From NCBI GenBank assembly GCA_023667145.1, contig JAMPAQ010000002.1, forward strand, positions 102,574-166,573: a DNA stretch of 64,000 nt, in the 5' to 3' direction. Every line of letters starts with the position of its first letter. Position 1 is the stretch's first letter. The DNA is from Pseudoflavonifractor sp. (GTDB taxonomy: Bacteria; Bacteroidota; Bacteroidia; Bacteroidales; Muribaculaceae). The position numbers and the translations under genes are program-made. This document shows positions 27,358 through 35,788 of this stretch, one piece after another. The notes beneath the pieces were generated by a model, which had not been told where the DNA came from, ran no database searches, and saw only the letters and a list, made by a program, of their open reading frames with translations.

Positions 27358-28359
27358 ATGCCAATGAGATATTCAGTAATCGTACCGGTCTACAACCGCA
27401 TCGACGAAGTGGACGACCTGCTGCGCAGCCTCGCCGCCCAAAAGGGGGGCGACTTTGAGGTGATAATCGTGGAGGACGGCTCGACACAACCGTGTGACGG
27501 CACGGTAAAGGGCTATGAGGACAAACTCGATGTCAGGTATTATTATAAGTCAAACGAGGGACGCTCCATCGCCCGCAACTACGGGCTTGAACGTGCCACC
27601 GGGGACTATATGCTGTTTTTTGACTCTGACTGTGTCATACCCGACGACTATTTCATCAAGCTCGACGCGGCGCTGTCAGCGCGACCGCTCGACTGCTTCG
27701 GTGGCCCTGACGCAGCCGATGAGTCATTCAGCGACACCCAAAAGGCCATCAACTACTCGATGACATCATTCCTGACCACCGGCGGCATCCGAGGCGGCAA
27801 GGTGCAGCTTGAGAAGTTCACTCCACGGTCGTTCAACATGGGCTACTCGCGCCTCGTCTACGAGACCGTGGGGGGCTTCCGCGAGATGTTCTCGGAGGAT
27901 ATAGACATGAGTATGCGCGTGAGAAACGCCGGATTTACCATCGGGCTGATACGCGAGGCATACGTCTACCACAAGCGGCGCGTCGATTTTGCCAAGTTCC
28001 TGCGACAGGTCTACGTGTTTGGCATGTCGCGCATCACCCTCAAGCTCCTCTACCCCGACTCGCTCAAGCTCGTGCACACGTTGCCGGCATTGGCCGTCAT
28101 AGCGGGCGTGGCGTGTGTGGTGATGGCACTCACCGTCTCATGGTGGTGGATACTGCCCCCTGTCATATACCTTATCGCGATATTCCTGACGGCCCTGTGG
28201 GCGACGCGCAGCCTGAAAATAGCGCTTAAAGCCGTGCCGGCAAGCATAATACAGCTCGGCGGATATGGATGTGGCTTCATCAAGGCATTTTTCACAAAGA
28301 TAATCCTCGGTCGCGGACGCGACATCGACGAGGAGATTGCCATACGTAAGGGACGATAA
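27358..28359 (+). CDS. Family 2 glycosyltransferase with membrane tail
   Basis: Inverting glycosyltransferase of 333 residues. The GT-A fold starts at YSVIVPVYNRIDEVDDLL. EDGSTQPCDG and the metal-binding MLFFDSDC follow, and the acceptor-side EDIDMSMRVRNAGF is the usual ED motif. Two to three membrane helices occupy about 240-305, placing it at the inner membrane. Start ATG 27358; an in-frame ATG at 27364 is equally possible. The donor and acceptor cannot be inferred. It lies between nspC and radC with gaps of 25 and 2 bases, so it is probably in one transcript with genes of unrelated function. Confidence 0.9.
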   Translation: MPMRYSVIVPVYNRIDEVDDLLRSLAAQKGGDFEVIIVEDGSTQPCDGTVKGYEDKLDVRYYYKSNEGRSIARNYGLERATGDYMLFFDSDCVIPDDYFIKLDAALSARPLDCFGGPDAADESFSDTQKAINYSMTSFLTTGGIRGGKVQLEKFTPRSFNMGYSRLVYETVGGFREMFSEDIDMSMRVRNAGFTIGLIREAYVYHKRRVDFAKFLRQVYVFGMSRITLKLLYPDSLKLVHTLPALAVIAGVACVVMALTVSWWWILPPVIYLIAIFLTALWATRSLKIALKAVPASIIQLGGYGCGFIKAFFTKIILGRGRDIDEEIAIRKGR

Positions 28360-28361
28360 TC

Positions 28362-29063
28362 ATGTATACTCCTGAATACCGCCGACGAATATGCGACCTC
28401 GACGCAGCCGACAAGCCTCGCGAGAAGGCGATGGAACATGGGGTCAACTCACTGACCAACGCCGAGCTGATAGCCATAGTGCTCGGCAGCGGACTGCCGG
28501 GCAAGTCGGTAATCGACCTCGCCCGCGAGATACTCGCCGACAACGGCAACCGCGTGGGCGCTCTCGCGTCGCTCTCAGTCAACGACCTTGTCAAGCGGTA
28601 CAAGGGCATCGGGCCGGCCAAGGCCGTCACACTGCTGTCGGCCATTCATCTCAGCCGCCGCATAGCCCTTGACAGCAAGCGTACCGACCCGGTTATCACC
28701 GGCTCTGACAGCATCTACGAGCTGATGTGTGTCGACATGGAGAACTTGCCCCACGAGGAGTTCTGGATTGTACTGCTGTCGCGTGCCAACCGCGTCATAA
28801 AGCGCCGCCGCATCAGTGTCGGAGGTACGGCAAGCACCGTGGTCGATGTCAAGATAATAATGAAGGAGGCACTCGACTCGCTCGCGGCGGCGATCGCCGT
28901 CGTTCACAACCACCCGTCGGGCAATTTGCGACCGAGTACCGACGATGACCGTCTGACCATGAAGATACGCGACGCCGCCGCACTGCTCGACATTAAGCTG
29001 CTCGACCACCTAATCATCGGGCAAGGTGGCTACTACTCATACCACGACGAGGGACGCATCTAA
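28362..29063 (+). CDS. radC: RadC-type JAB/MPN domain protein
   Basis: A 233-residue member of the RadC (UPF0758) family. Its exact biochemical role is unsettled despite the 'DNA repair' name. The amino half has helix-hairpin-helix-like segments (NAELIAIVLGSGLPGKS; YKGIGPAKAVTLLSAI). The JAB metalloprotease-like core has VVHNHPSGNLRPSTDDDRLT with the HxH and downstream Asp metal ligands. It begins 2 bases after the GT2 stop. A convergent operon ends 110 bases downstream. Confidence 0.95.
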   Translation: MYTPEYRRRICDLDAADKPREKAMEHGVNSLTNAELIAIVLGSGLPGKSVIDLAREILADNGNRVGALASLSVNDLVKRYKGIGPAKAVTLLSAIHLSRRIALDSKRTDPVITGSDSIYELMCVDMENLPHEEFWIVLLSRANRVIKRRRISVGGTASTVVDVKIIMKEALDSLAAAIAVVHNHPSGNLRPSTDDDRLTMKIRDAAALLDIKLLDHLIIGQGGYYSYHDEGRI

Positions 29064-29090
29064 GAGAGGAAAAGGCTGTAAAGATACAAG

Positions 29091-29126
29091 CGGTGGGCGA
29101 TTTCTCAAAAAGAGAGTCGCCCACCG
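29091..29126. terminator. Shared hairpin between convergent radC and PCMD operon
   Basis: CGGTGGGCGA with TTCTC pairs with GAGA and TCGCCCACCG around an A5 loop. T tracts are weak on both sides. Placed between convergent transcripts, it can serve either. Confidence 0.6.
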
Positions 29127-29173
29127 CATTATCCGTATCGCCGTCCCATCAACGGCACATGCCTGTTGTCGGG

Positions 29174-30745
29174 TCAGTAGTCATATTCCAGGACGAGGTC
29201 GTCAATCCAGAGTATCGAGCCGTTACCGCCCGTGAAGTAGTCGCCATACTTGCTTGCCGAGGCGACCACGAGGATGTAGCTCGGCACGCGGTTGGTGTCG
29301 CGGTAGTCGAGCGTTATCTCAAACTTGCGGTACTCGCCGATAGTCTCGCCATACAGCACGGTGCCGTATGCTATCACCGACGGGTCATCGGGATTGAAAA
29401 GCTGACGGTTCTTGGGATTGGTGCGTATCTCCAACGGCTCCCTCCAGTCGGCGAGCGCTATGTAGATTTGTGCCGTGTCGGGACGGCCTTTCAGATAGGA
29501 CATCTCGGACGACGCATTGCTTATGGGCACACATGTGTACTTGGCATAGCCCGTGAGACGGGTCGGACGCTGGGTGAACGGACGACCGAAGCTGAGGATA
29601 CCGTTGGTGCCGTCGGTCTTGACATAGACACCCGAGAAGATATTTCCGGCGGCAATCTTGCCGAGCATACCTATGCCGACAAAACGGGTCTCAAGTTTGG
29701 CCGCGAGTCCCTTGCCACTGCTCGTGTCGTCGGTGGGCACGGAGTTGCTGTCTCCGAGTGTCGTCGCACCCTTGTTGCCGGTTCCCCAGAATGGAGTGCC
29801 ACCCTCTGACCACGGACACCATATTTTGCCGTCGAGCCACCACTGGTCGAGCGCTCCGTCGGGAAGTTCGGTCTCGCTGCCGGTGGTAAACTCCTCCTCG
29901 ACACCAAAGTCGCTGTCGGAGTATGCCCTCACGACATAACGCGTGTCGGGTCGCAGGTGGATTATACGTGCCATAAAGCTGCCTCCCGAGGTGGTGATCC
30001 ACTCATCGGGGACATCAATCCATGTCTCCGACGACTCCTCGCGGTACTCAAATCCATTGTTCTTTCCCTCCTCAGCCGTACCATATATCCACGCCACGTT
30101 GGTCCACGCATCGACACGGTCGGTGGTCACCGAACTCTCGGTCTGGGCCATGTAGATGGTCCATGTCTCCTTGCGGTCATAGGTAGATACCTCCACCTCC
30201 ACTGGGCTGGAGAAATCGACCGTCTTCCCCTCAAGGTCGGGGGTCATTGTCGAGCCTGTGGGTCCGAGCTTGATTGAGGTCACCTTGACCGCCGACAACG
30301 ATGCCTCCATGGGCACGTAGGCCACCACGCGGCGTGCCGGGACATCAATCTCGGCAGCACCCACCTGAGCCGCCACGGTAAAGTAACGATCGACGGGCTG
30401 CTCGGCGGTGACGGTCCAATGATAGTCGGTGGTATACATCGTCAGCGTGACATCAAGCGGCTCCTCAAGGTCGATTCCGTCGGTAAGGTCCGTTCCGTTG
30501 ACATACGCCCCGTCGGTCAGCGTGAACTCGGTTATGTCCACATTTTTGATATCTACCTCCTCGCCGAGGTAGAGAGTCACTGTCGATGTCGAGGCATCGA
30601 TGAGCGCACTCTTGGTCTGCCCCTCGGCTGCTATGGTGAGAAACTCGGCCTGCGTGCGCGGATAGGGTATATCATTCTTGATACACCCCGACAGCAGCAT
30701 GACGGAGACAGGAGCGAGGAGACTGGCTACAGAGGTAATCTTCAT
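29174..30745 (-). CDS. PCMD-domain surface lipoprotein
   Basis: A 523-residue lipoprotein, last gene of the six-gene minus-strand operon. The signal peptide ends in the lipobox MLLSGC, with the Cys at about 21. The amino part has short beta domains like those preceding PCMD elsewhere. The carboxy half, from about residue 300, is the 'putative carbohydrate metabolism domain' PCMD: LDQWWLDGKIWCPW, TPFWGTGNKGATTLGD, FSGVYVKTDGTNGILSFGRP and the end YFTGGNGSILWIDDLVLEYD. This half closely follows the end of the 32329-34467 product. PCMD has no proven activity. It starts 11 bases after its upstream neighbour. Confidence 0.8.
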   Translation of the reverse strand: MKITSVASLLAPVSVMLLSGCIKNDIPYPRTQAEFLTIAAEGQTKSALIDASTSTVTLYLGEEVDIKNVDITEFTLTDGAYVNGTDLTDGIDLEEPLDVTLTMYTTDYHWTVTAEQPVDRYFTVAAQVGAAEIDVPARRVVAYVPMEASLSAVKVTSIKLGPTGSTMTPDLEGKTVDFSSPVEVEVSTYDRKETWTIYMAQTESSVTTDRVDAWTNVAWIYGTAEEGKNNGFEYREESSETWIDVPDEWITTSGGSFMARIIHLRPDTRYVVRAYSDSDFGVEEEFTTGSETELPDGALDQWWLDGKIWCPWSEGGTPFWGTGNKGATTLGDSNSVPTDDTSSGKGLAAKLETRFVGIGMLGKIAAGNIFSGVYVKTDGTNGILSFGRPFTQRPTRLTGYAKYTCVPISNASSEMSYLKGRPDTAQIYIALADWREPLEIRTNPKNRQLFNPDDPSVIAYGTVLYGETIGEYRKFEITLDYRDTNRVPSYILVVASASKYGDYFTGGNGSILWIDDLVLEYDY

Positions 30746-30756
30746 AACGACAGGGT

Positions 30757-31590
30757 TTATATATGAACACCTATACCGAAGTTGATGTTGAACAGATTTA
30801 TTTTGAAATTAGCGCCCGACGAAAACCGCGTACCTTCCTCGACATCGTTGGTACGCTGCTTCTCATTCTTGAAATAGAGGCCAAACACGCCAAACGACAC
30901 GTTGAAGCTGACATAGTCCATGATAAACACCGTCAAGCCCGGGCTGAAACTGAGACGGCCCTCGACCGAGTTGGTGCGAGTGTCGCGCAGCTCCTCGTTG
31001 TAGTAGCGCTTGAAGCGCTGCGATCCACTGCCAAACTCGAGGTCAACCTCGTTGAATATGCCGAAACGCTTCGCTGTGCCGAGTCCGATATAGTTGCGGT
31101 AGAATATCGAGGCGGCGTATGTCTGCGAATAGTAGCTGATATCGCCGATGGTGAAGCTCATATCCTCGTCGATGTCAAGCGACAGCTTGCCAAGGTCGGC
31201 AATGCCACGCGTGTAGTTGAGCTTCATGCCTATCGACTGGTTGTTGCGCACAAAATAGGCTACCGAGGGCTTGATGGAGTACATCTTGCCCTTGAAGTTG
31301 AAGTCCTTGAGCAACGACAGTATCTGAACGTCATCGGCATTGAACTCCCCGTATGAGGCGGTCAGGGCAAACGCCCACTGCCCCTTGGGGATGAATAGGT
31401 AGTTGAACAGTCCACGGTCATAGCGGCCAAAGTTGCGCTCAGGCAATATGATGCTCACCGTGTCGCTACCCACAATCACCTTCTCGTCGTTGGGGTCGTA
31501 GGGCGCTGTCTCGGTGACGATAATCTCTTGTCCCGCCACATGCGCGGGCATCATCGCCACGGCAATTATGAGATATAAGATATACTTCAT
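30757..31590 (-). CDS. Small outer membrane beta-barrel protein, copy B
   Basis: A 277-residue exported protein. The signal peptide is residues 1-20. The mature protein alternates hydrophobic and polar residues throughout, as in an outer membrane barrel of roughly ten strands, and ends in INFGIGVHI. It is a diverged sister of the next gene upstream: both have PKGQW, RNYI.LG..KRFG.FNEV, SPGLTVF/APGMIVF and ANFKINLF. An extra amino-terminal segment (EIIVTETAPYDPNDEKVIVG) is unique to this copy. The gap to the copy A stop is 5 bases. No known family name is assigned. Confidence 0.7.
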   Translation of the reverse strand: MKYILYLIIAVAMMPAHVAGQEIIVTETAPYDPNDEKVIVGSDTVSIILPERNFGRYDRGLFNYLFIPKGQWAFALTASYGEFNADDVQILSLLKDFNFKGKMYSIKPSVAYFVRNNQSIGMKLNYTRGIADLGKLSLDIDEDMSFTIGDISYYSQTYAASIFYRNYIGLGTAKRFGIFNEVDLEFGSGSQRFKRYYNEELRDTRTNSVEGRLSFSPGLTVFIMDYVSFNVSFGVFGLYFKNEKQRTNDVEEGTRFSSGANFKINLFNINFGIGVHI

Positions 31591-31595
31591 GACTC

Positions 31596-32336
31596 CTACA
31601 GATAAAATGCCACGCCAAAGGTGATTGAGAACAAATTGATCTTGAAGTTGGCCGAGCGCGAGTTGCGGTCGGCGATGAACACCTGGTCGGTGATCGACTT
31701 GGTGTGGGTATAGCTGAATCCGAGCACCCCGACATTAACCTCCAGGGCCGAGTAATTGTTGAGAAAGACTATCATGCCCGGGGCAAGCCCGATGTCGAGC
31801 TTGTAGTTCTTCTCGTAAGTACCTGTCAGGTCATCGCCGCTGCCGTTGATCAGCTTTGACTGGCCACCGCCCATCTCCACCTGCACCTCGTTGAACAGGC
31901 CGAAGCGCTTGCTGCTGCCGAGGCTGATGTAGTTGCGGAATATCGCCATGCCGTAGTAGTTGTGGGCGATATTGTACAAGTGGTCGAGCTTGTAGTCGGT
32001 CTCCGAGTCGATGACCACGCGGCCCTTCTCAATCTTGTTGAGCGAGCGCGAATAACCGAACTTTCCTCCCACGCCGAGATTGTCCTTGAAGATGTAGCAC
32101 ACCATCGGGCTCACCTTAAACGTGTAGTTGTCGCCCGACAGCCCCTCGACTATCAGGAACTGATAGTTGTCCATGCTCGACTGGGAATAGCTGACACTCA
32201 GTCCCGCCACCCATTGGCCCTTCGGGACAAACGATGTCATTTCAAGGCCGCGCTTAAAAGGCTCTTGCCCATAGGCACCCGAGGCACCCATGAGCAAGAA
32301 CAATAGCGGGATAAAAAGTCTTGGTATCCTATTCAT
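31596..32336 (-). CDS. Small outer membrane beta-barrel protein, copy A
   Basis: A 246-residue exported barrel-like protein. The signal peptide is residues 1-23 (cut after AYGQ). Shared signatures with copy B are FVPKGQWVAGLSVSYS, FRNYISLGSSKRFGLFNEVQ and SANFKINLFSITFGVAFYL. Its start codon overlaps the stop of the DUF4493-PCMD gene by 8 bases, indicating translational coupling. Tandem duplication followed by divergence is the simplest origin. It could anchor or export the lipoproteins of this operon, which is inference from gene order only. Confidence 0.7.
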   Translation of the reverse strand: MNRIPRLFIPLLFLLMGASGAYGQEPFKRGLEMTSFVPKGQWVAGLSVSYSQSSMDNYQFLIVEGLSGDNYTFKVSPMVCYIFKDNLGVGGKFGYSRSLNKIEKGRVVIDSETDYKLDHLYNIAHNYYGMAIFRNYISLGSSKRFGLFNEVQVEMGGGQSKLINGSGDDLTGTYEKNYKLDIGLAPGMIVFLNNYSALEVNVGVLGFSYTHTKSITDQVFIADRNSRSANFKINLFSITFGVAFYL

Positions 32337-34467
32337 AAACCAACTGGAGGTCGTCTACAAACAACTCGCTTGAGTCACATCCGACGAAGTAGTCGCCGAA
32401 GTAGCTTGCCGAACATACTATCAATATGTTGGAAGCCTTGACATCCTCGCGGACATACTCGATGGGAATCGTAAACTCAATCATATCGTCACCCGGAGTA
32501 TTCTCATCCCAGGTAATCTCACCAAATCCGATGACACGCGAGTCGTTGCGGTCAAAGAGACGCTGTTCCTTGGGGTTGGTCTTGATGATAAACGGCCACT
32601 TTTGTCCGTTCCATTCCTCCATCTGGTCATCGAGGATGGCAATATAGATGACACCTATATCATTTGACTCCTTGAGCGTCACCCCGGCATTGGCTGGCAG
32701 GTCGGCCTGCTTGCCTCGGTTGATGACACCGGTCTTGTACTTGACATAGCCCTTGAGCGCCGTGGGTCGTGATGAGAACGGACGACCGAACCCAAGGATA
32801 CCATTGGTACCGTCGGTCTTGAGGTATTTGCCTGTAAAGGCGTTTCCGGCGGCAAACTTCATCACCACATACTTTGACATGAGGTCAGCGCCATAGTTGC
32901 CTGAGTGCTTGACAGTCTCGGACGGAACAGTGATGTTCCAGCTGGCACCGAGGGTCGTCGAGCCGTGGTTACCGCTGTCCCAGAACATGTCGCCGCCGGG
33001 AGCATAGAGCAGATAAGCAGTTGTCGATGTATTCCAGTCCTCAAATCCGCCGTTGGGCACCTGGGCCTCGGCCTCAGTGGTGAAGGTCTTTACCTCGGCT
33101 GAGGTGAAGTCATCGCCCGTGGCGACATACTCGTAGACAGTCCCACCGTCAAGATTGGTGAGCGTGGCCGAGAATGAGTCGCCCGAGAGGGTCGCGGCGG
33201 CGTGTGACCATGTGGAGGCACCCTGCTTGCGGTAGTCAAACCCTACGTTGGCCACACCCTCCTTGAGCACCTTGCCGGTGAGGGTGGCGTGCTTTGCCCA
33301 GACAGCTGCCGGAGCGACAGCATTGGCCGACACGGCGGGAGTGATGGTCGACAGGATGAAGGTCGCCGTGCGCTGCTTGGCGAAGTTATCGACAGCCTTT
33401 ACCTCAAACTGGTATGTATCGCCGCCGAGCGAGTTGGTAAACGTCTCCTCAAAGTTAATCTTGAGGTTGGAGACATCGCGGGTGCCGTCGTATGTGTAGA
33501 TGGCATTGATACCCTTGGCATCAAGAGCGTCGCGGGTGGCATCGTCCATAGCCATCAGGTCAACACCTCCGGCGGGGAGTCCGGCCTTGTCGCAGGTGAG
33601 TGTGACACTCTGGAGAGCCGTGGCGGCGGTCACATAGAGCGACTGACGACCCACGAGACCGGCCTCGCAGTAGAGCGGCTCGGCGATGTCAAACCCTACA
33701 CCGGCAATCTCGGGCGCGGCTGTGATCACTATCTCGTCCTCGACATCGACAGCCGATTCGTCAACGGTTACTGTCAGCAGACCGCCACCGGCCTCGCCGA
33801 TGGGGGTGCTGTTGTATATCACATCGAGTTTGTACTCAGTTGCACGCTTGACGTTCTCAATGACACCGGTCTTGGTGTACTCGCTGCCGTCAATCTTGTG
33901 ACCCGACACAGTCCATGTCAGCGAGGTCACGCCGTTGGGCATCATGAAATAGCCCTTGCGCTCATCGCGACCCTCAAACACGAGTTCACCCTTGGTGTGG
34001 GCCACGGTCATGGTGTAGTCCTTGAGTACCTCATCGACACTCGACCCATAGTTGACCGAGGTCACGACATTGGCGATCTTGCACTTGAGGTTGACGGTCG
34101 TCGCGCTGCCGCCGTTGACGGTGAAAGGCTGATAGCCCTTGAAATAGCGCTTGTCAAACGACGCGGGCACCGAGTCGCCCGTCCATGCCTCGGCCACATA
34201 GTTTCCGGCGACGAGCCATATCTCGGAGGGGACGTTGGAGATGCCCTCATACTTTCTAACAAGACCCTTCTCGCTTGAGATCCAGATGGTACAGCCATCG
34301 GCAAGCTCCTGTGCGGTAGCCGCACGCGAGAAGACCTTGACATTGGAGTTGACGACGGTGTGGAGCGAAACCCGGCCCTCGCCGCCCATCGCCTCGTCCC
34401 GCTCGCTGCACGCCGTAACTCCGGCGGCGAGCAGGGAGGCCATGAAATATATTGATATCTTTTTCAT
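32329..34467 (-). CDS. DUF4493 plus PCMD surface lipoprotein
   Basis: A 712-residue lipoprotein. The signal peptide ends in GVTAC (Cys 20). The DUF4493 domain, about 30-220, has GEGRVSLHTVVNS, VPSEIWLVAGNYVAEAW and TVNLKCKIANVVTSVNY. A central region of Ig-like strands follows. A PCMD-like carboxy domain starts at about 480 with VPNGGFEDWNTST, then MFWDSGNHGSTTLG and KYLKTDGTNGILGFGRPF, and ends VDDLQLVYE. The gene thus carries in one chain the domain of its two upstream neighbours and that of the last gene. It lies 5 bases after the upstream gene. Confidence 0.82.
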   Translation of the reverse strand: MKKISIYFMASLLAAGVTACSERDEAMGGEGRVSLHTVVNSNVKVFSRAATAQELADGCTIWISSEKGLVRKYEGISNVPSEIWLVAGNYVAEAWTGDSVPASFDKRYFKGYQPFTVNGGSATTVNLKCKIANVVTSVNYGSSVDEVLKDYTMTVAHTKGELVFEGRDERKGYFMMPNGVTSLTWTVSGHKIDGSEYTKTGVIENVKRATEYKLDVIYNSTPIGEAGGGLLTVTVDESAVDVEDEIVITAAPEIAGVGFDIAEPLYCEAGLVGRQSLYVTAATALQSVTLTCDKAGLPAGGVDLMAMDDATRDALDAKGINAIYTYDGTRDVSNLKINFEETFTNSLGGDTYQFEVKAVDNFAKQRTATFILSTITPAVSANAVAPAAVWAKHATLTGKVLKEGVANVGFDYRKQGASTWSHAAATLSGDSFSATLTNLDGGTVYEYVATGDDFTSAEVKTFTTEAEAQVPNGGFEDWNTSTTAYLLYAPGGDMFWDSGNHGSTTLGASWNITVPSETVKHSGNYGADLMSKYVVMKFAAGNAFTGKYLKTDGTNGILGFGRPFSSRPTALKGYVKYKTGVINRGKQADLPANAGVTLKESNDIGVIYIAILDDQMEEWNGQKWPFIIKTNPKEQRLFDRNDSRVIGFGEITWDENTPGDDMIEFTIPIEYVREDVKASNILIVCSASYFGDYFVGCDSSELFVDDLQLVYE

Positions 34468-34472
34468 CTTAC

Positions 34473-35771
34473 TTATTGAGCTACAAGGATAAGAGTTTCT
34501 TTCTTGACTGTTCCATCGTTATCGACAATCTCAAGGGTGAAGCTGTGAGAGCCGGGGAACACGAGCATACCGAAGAACCGCGTGATGTCAAACGTCAGGT
34601 CGACCGCATCAATCACCTCCTCGTTGACCGGGAAGTCGAGGTCGTCACGCAGATTCTCAAGATTCTCGGCAGGGGCGTATGCGAGGTCAAACGTCGTCGG
34701 GAGCAGGTCAGACACAGCGGCCATGAAGTCCTCGCTCGTCGAGGCTATCGTCACGTTGAAGTGGGCGATACCCTTGTCAGCGTGTATGAAGACCTTACCG
34801 TCGCTGAGAGCTGCGACATCATTGGTAGCCGGAGAGAATACCATCTCAGCTGCGGTAATGGTAATCGTATTGGTGGGTGTCGGAGGAGTGGGATCATCGG
34901 GGCCGGGACCCGGGGTCGGGTCGTCACCCTCTATGGGGCGCTCGCCATCTATGACATCCTCATCGACAATCACGTTGCCATCCTTGTCAACAACGGTCAC
35001 CTCGGTGTCGAGCACGAGACCCTCTCCGATGACAATGCCGCCGGTAGCATCGGGCACGGTGCCGTTGCCGTTCTTGAGCTTGAACGTGATGATGCGGTGC
35101 TGACCGGCCTGAATGTCGGTGTAAGCCTTGCGTAGTGTCACGCGGTTGCCGTCAATTGAGCCGGCAAAAGAGGCCACGAGCGTGTGGCTGTCCTCGATAA
35201 ACTTAAAATATCCCGAGCGGTTCTCGCCATAGTTGTAGACGAGCTGACCGCCATCATTCATCAACACAGTCACCTGAGCGTCGGTTCCGAGATGCTCCAT
35301 CAGCTGGTCGCTGTAGCGTATCGACACCTTCACGTTGGCGAGCTTGCACACCACGGTGCCTATCTCAGTGATGCCACCGTTGGTGATGGAGAACTTCTCA
35401 GAACTGCCCTCGTAGTAGGGGGTCTCCCATGCCTGAAGTTCCTGATTGTGTGATATGACCTTTACAAGATAGTCGCCCACAGGGAGGGTGATGATCTCGG
35501 GCATCTCGCCATAAAGCCACTCCTTGACGAGAGTGTTGTCGGTGGCATCAAGCACCTTGACGGTAAAGGCATCCACATCGACGCCCGAGCGTGACTTGAT
35601 GTCCTTGTCGCCGACAGTGGTCTCTGCGGTAGAGAGCTCCACTCCGGCGAGTGAGAGCTGACCCTCACCCTCGCTGTCGGTCAAGGAGTCCCAATAGTTG
35701 TCCTTGGAACATGAGCTTACGAGCACCACTGCCGCAAGCACCATCATTATATTATATATCTTTTTCATCAT
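34473..35771 (-). CDS. DUF4493-domain surface lipoprotein
   Basis: A 432-residue lipoprotein with lipobox VSSC (Cys about 21). DUF4493 occupies about 35-250: GEGQLSLAGVELS, FTVKVLDATDN, MPEIITLPVGDYLVKVIS, TPYYEGSSEKFSI and VVCKLANVKVSIRYSD. A Pro/Asp/Gly linker at about 285-305 (DDPTPGPGPDDPTPPTP) leads to a second beta-rich domain of about 130 residues. The gap to the preceding gene is 17 bases. Function is unknown. The acidic, Pro-rich linker suggests an exposed, extended surface protein. Confidence 0.8.
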   Translation of the reverse strand: MMKKIYNIMMVLAAVVLVSSCSKDNYWDSLTDSEGEGQLSLAGVELSTAETTVGDKDIKSRSGVDVDAFTVKVLDATDNTLVKEWLYGEMPEIITLPVGDYLVKVISHNQELQAWETPYYEGSSEKFSITNGGITEIGTVVCKLANVKVSIRYSDQLMEHLGTDAQVTVLMNDGGQLVYNYGENRSGYFKFIEDSHTLVASFAGSIDGNRVTLRKAYTDIQAGQHRIITFKLKNGNGTVPDATGGIVIGEGLVLDTEVTVVDKDGNVIVDEDVIDGERPIEGDDPTPGPGPDDPTPPTPTNTITITAAEMVFSPATNDVAALSDGKVFIHADKGIAHFNVTIASTSEDFMAAVSDLLPTTFDLAYAPAENLENLRDDLDFPVNEEVIDAVDLTFDITRFFGMLVFPGSHSFTLEIVDNDGTVKKETLILVAQ

Positions 35772-35788
35772 CTTTGGTGTTACCGGGA

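Noticed and set aside
33289-34278. 329-codon plus-strand frame opposite the DUF4493-PCMD gene
   Set aside because: Antisense shadow. The minus-strand product has a lipobox and known domains; the plus frame has no promoter or domain.
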